DNA of 64,000 nt from Lentimicrobium saccharophilum (GTDB lineage: Bacteria; Bacteroidota; Bacteroidia; Bacteroidales; Lentimicrobiaceae): assembly GCF_001192835.1 (NCBI RefSeq), contig NZ_DF968182.1:1242968-1306967 (forward strand), in the 5' to 3' direction. Positions within the stretch are counted from its first letter, which is position 1. Every line of letters starts with the position of its first letter. The notes below the pieces were generated by a model. That model saw nothing but the letters and a program-made list of their open reading frames with translations. It had not been told where the DNA came from and did not search any database. The position numbers and the translations under genes were made by a program. Positions 60,044 through 64,000 of this stretch are shown here, piece after piece.

Positions 60044-62299
60044 ATGAAAATTAAGACAATCAACTTATCCCTGTTTTTACTGCAATGGACAGCAATTTTT
60101 GCCCAGTCAGATGCCACGCTATTCGGACATGTTGTGGATGAAACCGGCACGCATATCCCGTTTGTCAACCTCGTCATAAAAGACTCCCGAATCGGTACAG
60201 CCACTGATATTACGGGGCATTACATGATGAATAACATTCCTCCCGGAACTCACACCCTTATGATTCAGCACGTCGGGCACAAAACCAAAGAAATGGAATT
60301 TACCATTTCGAAGCGGGAAAGCAAAGAGTTTGACATTACTCTTGAGACAGTTACCGTCGCCCTGGAACAGGTAGTGATCAGCGGCAGCCTGAAGGAACAG
60401 TCGCTGCGCGATTCACCGGTAAAAATTGAAGTCCTTGGAGCCGCTTTCCTCCGGAAAACCCCATCCAACAACCTGATGCAGTCCATTGGCATGATCAATG
60501 GGGTACAGCAGGTAACTGCCTGCGGGGTATGCGGCACCAACGAGATTCGCATCAACGGGCTCGAAGGTTCCAACACAGCGGTGCTGATTGACGGCATGCC
60601 CATCATGGGAGCGCTGGCATCGGTCTACGGGCTGAACGGCATCCCCAACGCCCTGATTGAACGGGTTGAAGTAATCAAAGGAGCCTCCTCAACACTTTAC
60701 GGTTCCGAAGCCATTGGCGGCATCATCAATATCATCACCAGCAGCGCGGAAACGGCACCCAGATTTTTTTTCAATACCAACTGGAGTAACCTCGGCGACC
60801 GGAATGCCGATATCGGGTTCTCGCCCTTTCGCGGACGAAAATTTGACGCCCTTTTCAGTGGAAGCATCCATACAATGGAACGCTTTACCGATCTTAATAA
60901 AGACAACTTTGCCGACAAAGTCATCATCAGCCCTTCCGTATCGCTCTTCAACAAATGGAGTTTTCAGCGGCCTGCCGGAAAAACTGCCTCATTTGCCGTA
61001 AAATTCTACCATGAAAACAGGGCTGGCGGAACTCAGGAATTTCTGGGTGCATATAATTTCAAACCTGACAGTAAAGTCCGGGGAAGTGACAGCCTTTACG
61101 GCGAGACCATTTTCACAAACCGTTATGAACTGACGGGATCATACAGTCTTCCGGGAAGTGCCGGTTTGCGGCTGGATATTTCGCAGAGCGGACACTGGCA
61201 TGACAGCTGGTATGGAACAACCTTTTACAAGGGCGAGCAACACATCAGTTTTGCAAACCTCATCTGGTTGACCAATGCCGGGGAGAGACATAGTATTACT
61301 TCAGGATTTACCGCCCGTTACCAGGTTTATGACGACAACACACCGGTAACCGCCTCCGGCAGAGACAAACAGTTTATACCGGGCATCTTTGTGCAGGATG
61401 ATATCAGGATCAACACAAAGACAAATCTGCTGGCCGGAGCACGTTTGGATCATCACAACAGGCACGGACTGGTCTTTTCACCACGGCTCAGCGCTAAATA
61501 TGAACTTTCCGGGAATACGATATTCAGGATAAACAGCGGCACCGGTTTCCGCACGGTGAATATATTTACCGAAGACCATGCCGCCCTTTCAGGATTCCGT
61601 GAGGTCGTGATCAGCGAAAACCTTAAACCGGAGCAATCCTGGAATGTCTCGATCAGTCTGAATCAGACAATCAATCGCCTGGTAGGGCGCTGGGTTGTGC
61701 TGGATGCCGACCTGTTCTACACCCGCTTCAGCAATAAAATCCTGGCTGACTATGATACTGATACGGAGAAAATCATTTACCGCAACCTTCCCGACGGTGA
61801 TTATGCCGTAAGCCGCGGGGTGGCTGTTTCAGCCAATGGGAGAATCAACGGATTTTTTACCTGGTCAGCCGGATTTACCTGGCAGGATGTGTTTGCGGTG
61901 AGCAATACCGGATCAGAAAAAACCGGAAAAGAAGCCCAGCCGTTAAGTCCTGAATTCACAGGCAACTGGTTGTTGAGCTGGGATGCCAGGAAAATCAGAA
62001 CCACCGTGGACCTGACCGGAACTTTTACCGGAAAAATGCTGTTACCGACAGTTGATCCTGAAGTGGTGAACGATGATCGCCTGTCAAAACCATACAGCCT
62101 CATCAACTTACTGGTAAATTACAACCTCAACCAGAGTGTAAGGGTTTATGTAGGGATAAATAATATTCTCGACTGGCGGCAGAACCGCAATCCGGTCATC
62201 AACTGGCAGTCTCCGTTTTCGGATGACTTCGATGCCGCCAATGTATACGGGCCGCTTTATGGCAGAACCGTCATGATGGGGATAAGATTGCTGATGTAG
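60044..62299 (+). CDS. TonB-dependent receptor with a Cys-bearing plug motif
   Basis: 751 residues. A signal peptide (INLSLFLLQWTAIFAQS), a CarboxypepD_reg-like domain (GHVVDETGTHIPFVNLVIKD, residues about 25-110), a plug (VVISGSLKEQSLRDSPVKIE, AVLIDGMPIMGALASVYGLN, GASSTLYGSEAIGGIINII) and a barrel ending YGRTVMMGIRLLM. The plug has the motif TACGVCGTNEIRINGLEG, with two Cys, instead of the common sequences at this place. This variant is seen in a subgroup of Bacteroidota receptors. With the upstream His-rich protein it suggests a transition metal or its chelate. No SusD partner. Confidence 0.9.
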   Translation: MKIKTINLSLFLLQWTAIFAQSDATLFGHVVDETGTHIPFVNLVIKDSRIGTATDITGHYMMNNIPPGTHTLMIQHVGHKTKEMEFTISKRESKEFDITLETVTVALEQVVISGSLKEQSLRDSPVKIEVLGAAFLRKTPSNNLMQSIGMINGVQQVTACGVCGTNEIRINGLEGSNTAVLIDGMPIMGALASVYGLNGIPNALIERVEVIKGASSTLYGSEAIGGIINIITSSAETAPRFFFNTNWSNLGDRNADIGFSPFRGRKFDALFSGSIHTMERFTDLNKDNFADKVIISPSVSLFNKWSFQRPAGKTASFAVKFYHENRAGGTQEFLGAYNFKPDSKVRGSDSLYGETIFTNRYELTGSYSLPGSAGLRLDISQSGHWHDSWYGTTFYKGEQHISFANLIWLTNAGERHSITSGFTARYQVYDDNTPVTASGRDKQFIPGIFVQDDIRINTKTNLLAGARLDHHNRHGLVFSPRLSAKYELSGNTIFRINSGTGFRTVNIFTEDHAALSGFREVVISENLKPEQSWNVSISLNQTINRLVGRWVVLDADLFYTRFSNKILADYDTDTEKIIYRNLPDGDYAVSRGVAVSANGRINGFFTWSAGFTWQDVFAVSNTGSEKTGKEAQPLSPEFTGNWLLSWDARKIRTTVDLTGTFTGKMLLPTVDPEVVNDDRLSKPYSLINLLVNYNLNQSVRVYVGINNILDWRQNRNPVINWQSPFSDDFDAANVYGPLYGRTVMMGIRLLM

Positions 62300-62382
62300 G
62301 CGAAACTCCGGCACGGCAGTATTCCCGTTCCAAGGTGCAACAATCCGCTTAACCTGATTGTTAAGTAAAAAAAACAGCTTAT

Positions 62383-64000
62383 ATGGAAAAGCCCAGCAAT
62401 ACCCTCAAAAAGATTTACCATCCCTCGAAGGAAGTAAAAAAAAGAGCAAATGTAAAGGACTATGAACCCCTGTATCAGGAATCGATCAGCAACCGGGAAG
62501 ATTTCTGGGCAAAAGAGGCCAAACGGCTGGAATGGTTCAGGAAGTGGGACAAAGTCCTTGATGCATCCAATCACCCTTTTTATGAGTGGTTTCAGGGTGG
62601 GCGCATCAACATCGTACACAACGCGCTCGACCGGCACCAGAAAAACGCCACCCGCAATAAATTGGCCATAATCTGGGAGGGGGAGCCGGGCGATCTGCGC
62701 ACTTTCTCCTATCACGCGCTCCACCGGGAAGTTTCGCGGTTTGCCAATGTCCTTAAATCTATGGGAGCCAGGCCGGGTGAAGTGATTACCATTTACATGC
62801 CGCAAATTCCTGAAACAGTTATAGCCATGCTGGCCTGTGCCAAAATCGGCGCCATTCACAGCGTGGTTTACGGAGGATTCAGCGTGGAAGCGCTGGCTGA
62901 GCGTATCGAAGACGCCAACAGCCGCATACTGGTTACTGCCGACGGAGGATTCAGACGCGGAAAAGCTGTCGGGCTGAAGAGCATCGCCAATGAAGCGATG
63001 AAACGATCACCGACCATCGAAGTCTGCATTACCGTGAAACGTACCGGTGAAGAATGCTATATGGAGAATGACCGTGATTTCTGGTATCACGACCTGATGT
63101 CGATGCCGCTGGCTTGTTCCGATTGCGCTACGGTGGAAACCGATGCTGAAGACCCGTTGTTTATACTCTATACTTCCGGCACTACCGGGAAACCCAAAGG
63201 CCTGGTCCACACCCACGGGGGATACGCGGTATATACCGCATCCACATTCAGGTATGTTTTCGACATAAAACCGGAGGATCGCTTCTGGTGTGCTGCCGAT
63301 CCCGGCTGGGTGACCGGACACAGCTACATGGTTTACGGCCCGCTTATCAACGGGGCCACCATGATGATGTACGAAGGCGCCCCTAACCACCCTTACCCTA
63401 ACCGTTGGTGGCAGATGATTGAAAAATACGGCATCAACATATTATACACCTCACCTACCGCCATTCGCGGCCTTATGCGTTTTGGTCCATCGTGGGCCGA
63501 CCGGCACAACCTGAGTTCTCTGCGGCTGCTTGGATCCGTAGGTGAACCCATCAACCCCGAAGCCTGGAAATGGTATTACGAGGTAATCGGCAAAGGCCGG
63601 TGCCCCATTATGGACACCTGGTGGCAGACGGAAACCGGTGGTCATATGATCACCCCGCTTCCCGTGATACCGCTGAAACCGGGATCTGCCACCAAACCCT
63701 TCTTCGGCAACGAAATGGCCATAGTGGACGACAGGGGCAATGAAGTAAAAACCGGGGAAGAAGGCAACCTAGTCATCAAAAACCCATGGCCGGGAATGGC
63801 CCGGACCATTCTGGGCGATCCGGATCGTTTTGTGGAAAAATACTGGGAAAAATATAGTGAACAGAAATGGTATCTGGCAGGCGATTCGGCAAGAAAGGAT
63901 GAAGACGGATATTACTGGATTATCGGAAGGATTGACGATGTAATCAAGGTAAGCGGCTACCGTTTGGGATCCGCCGAAATTGAAAGCGCCCTGGTAAGCC
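62383..64000 (+). CDS. acs: Acetyl-CoA synthetase (partial, C-terminus beyond window)
   Basis: 539 codons from the ATG at 62383; the frame is open at the window end, so about 100 residues are missing. Family motifs: YGGFSVEALAERIEDANSRI, the P-loop-like AMP-binding core LYTSGTTGKPKGLVHTHGG, WCAADPGWVTGHSYMVYGPL, TSPTAIRGLMRFG, DTWWQTETGGHMITPLPV, and GDSARKDEDGYYWIIGRIDD. Makes acetyl-CoA from acetate, CoA and ATP. The catalytic Lys lies beyond the window. The N-terminal basic linker (LKKIYHPSKEVKKRAN) is usual for this enzyme. Confidence 0.95.
   Translation, partial: MEKPSNTLKKIYHPSKEVKKRANVKDYEPLYQESISNREDFWAKEAKRLEWFRKWDKVLDASNHPFYEWFQGGRINIVHNALDRHQKNATRNKLAIIWEGEPGDLRTFSYHALHREVSRFANVLKSMGARPGEVITIYMPQIPETVIAMLACAKIGAIHSVVYGGFSVEALAERIEDANSRILVTADGGFRRGKAVGLKSIANEAMKRSPTIEVCITVKRTGEECYMENDRDFWYHDLMSMPLACSDCATVETDAEDPLFILYTSGTTGKPKGLVHTHGGYAVYTASTFRYVFDIKPEDRFWCAADPGWVTGHSYMVYGPLINGATMMMYEGAPNHPYPNRWWQMIEKYGINILYTSPTAIRGLMRFGPSWADRHNLSSLRLLGSVGEPINPEAWKWYYEVIGKGRCPIMDTWWQTETGGHMITPLPVIPLKPGSATKPFFGNEMAIVDDRGNEVKTGEEGNLVIKNPWPGMARTILGDPDRFVEKYWEKYSEQKWYLAGDSARKDEDGYYWIIGRIDDVIKVSGYRLGSAEIESALVS

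Overview
The window is from a member of the Bacteroidota, most likely a Bacteroidales-like lineage with an aerobic or microaerobic respiratory chain. Evidence: two secreted proteins with type IX secretion C-terminal sorting domains, a complete batABCDE-type locus, TonB-dependent receptors with carboxypeptidase-like N-terminal domains, GWxTD, DUF3078 and YaaA proteins, an alternative complex III next to a caa3 oxidase, and repeated TAnnTTTG -7 promoter elements, which are characteristic of this phylum. The window holds about 48 genes and one tRNA. There is no phage, insertion sequence, integrase or CRISPR array, and no recognisable transcription factor gene.

Layout. 1-11 kb, mostly minus strand: a GWxTD protein cut by the window edge, an M23/LysM cell-wall peptidase, a FadL-type porin, uracil-DNA glycosylase, a 42-residue lipoprotein, a beta-barrel-like protein, and two T9SS-exported proteins (fibronectin-like repeats; BNR/Asp-box repeats). 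11.4-24.6 kb, plus strand: a C1 peptidase, then the Bat locus (MoxR, DUF58, a BatD-like protein, BatA, BatB, BatC, BatD, BatE), an ABC permease/ATPase pair, a double TonB-C protein and a DUF3078 protein. 24.6-28.9 kb: MscL, a structured intergenic region, MscS, CorA, an outer-membrane protein and YaaA.

28.9-30.0 kb holds a noncoding array of seven full and one partial tandem repeats of 113-118 bp, each with a terminator-like hairpin. It faces a tRNA-Ser(CGA) gene whose own terminator carries the same flanks in inverted orientation around a different hairpin. 31.5-45.1 kb is a respiratory module: ActA-ActF (ActA has seven haem motifs), SCO, then caa3 oxidase subunits I-III-IV-II and haem O synthase. 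Quinol electrons would pass through alternative complex III to an A2-type proton-pumping oxidase. A 551-bp intergenic region before actA holds a PurR/LacI-like palindrome, a candidate promoter and a hairpin with a UUCG loop.

45-64 kb: small membrane proteins, a cytochrome c lipoprotein, a secreted protein of unknown role, a four-gene minus-strand operon (two paralogous lipoproteins, a TonB receptor and a molybdopterin-fold-like protein), a K+/H+ antiporter, a cytochrome c, an 1173-residue protein that I assign tentatively to PPi-type phosphoenolpyruvate carboxykinase, a GNAT acetyltransferase, a His-rich small membrane protein upstream of a Cys-containing TonB receptor, and acetyl-CoA synthetase running off the end.

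Best leads for something new: the hairpin repeat array and its link to the tRNA terminator, the PPi-PEPCK candidate, a conserved structured element found downstream of mscL and again near 6.5 kb, the leader of the respiratory operon, and the uncharacterised TonB/lipoprotein operon.
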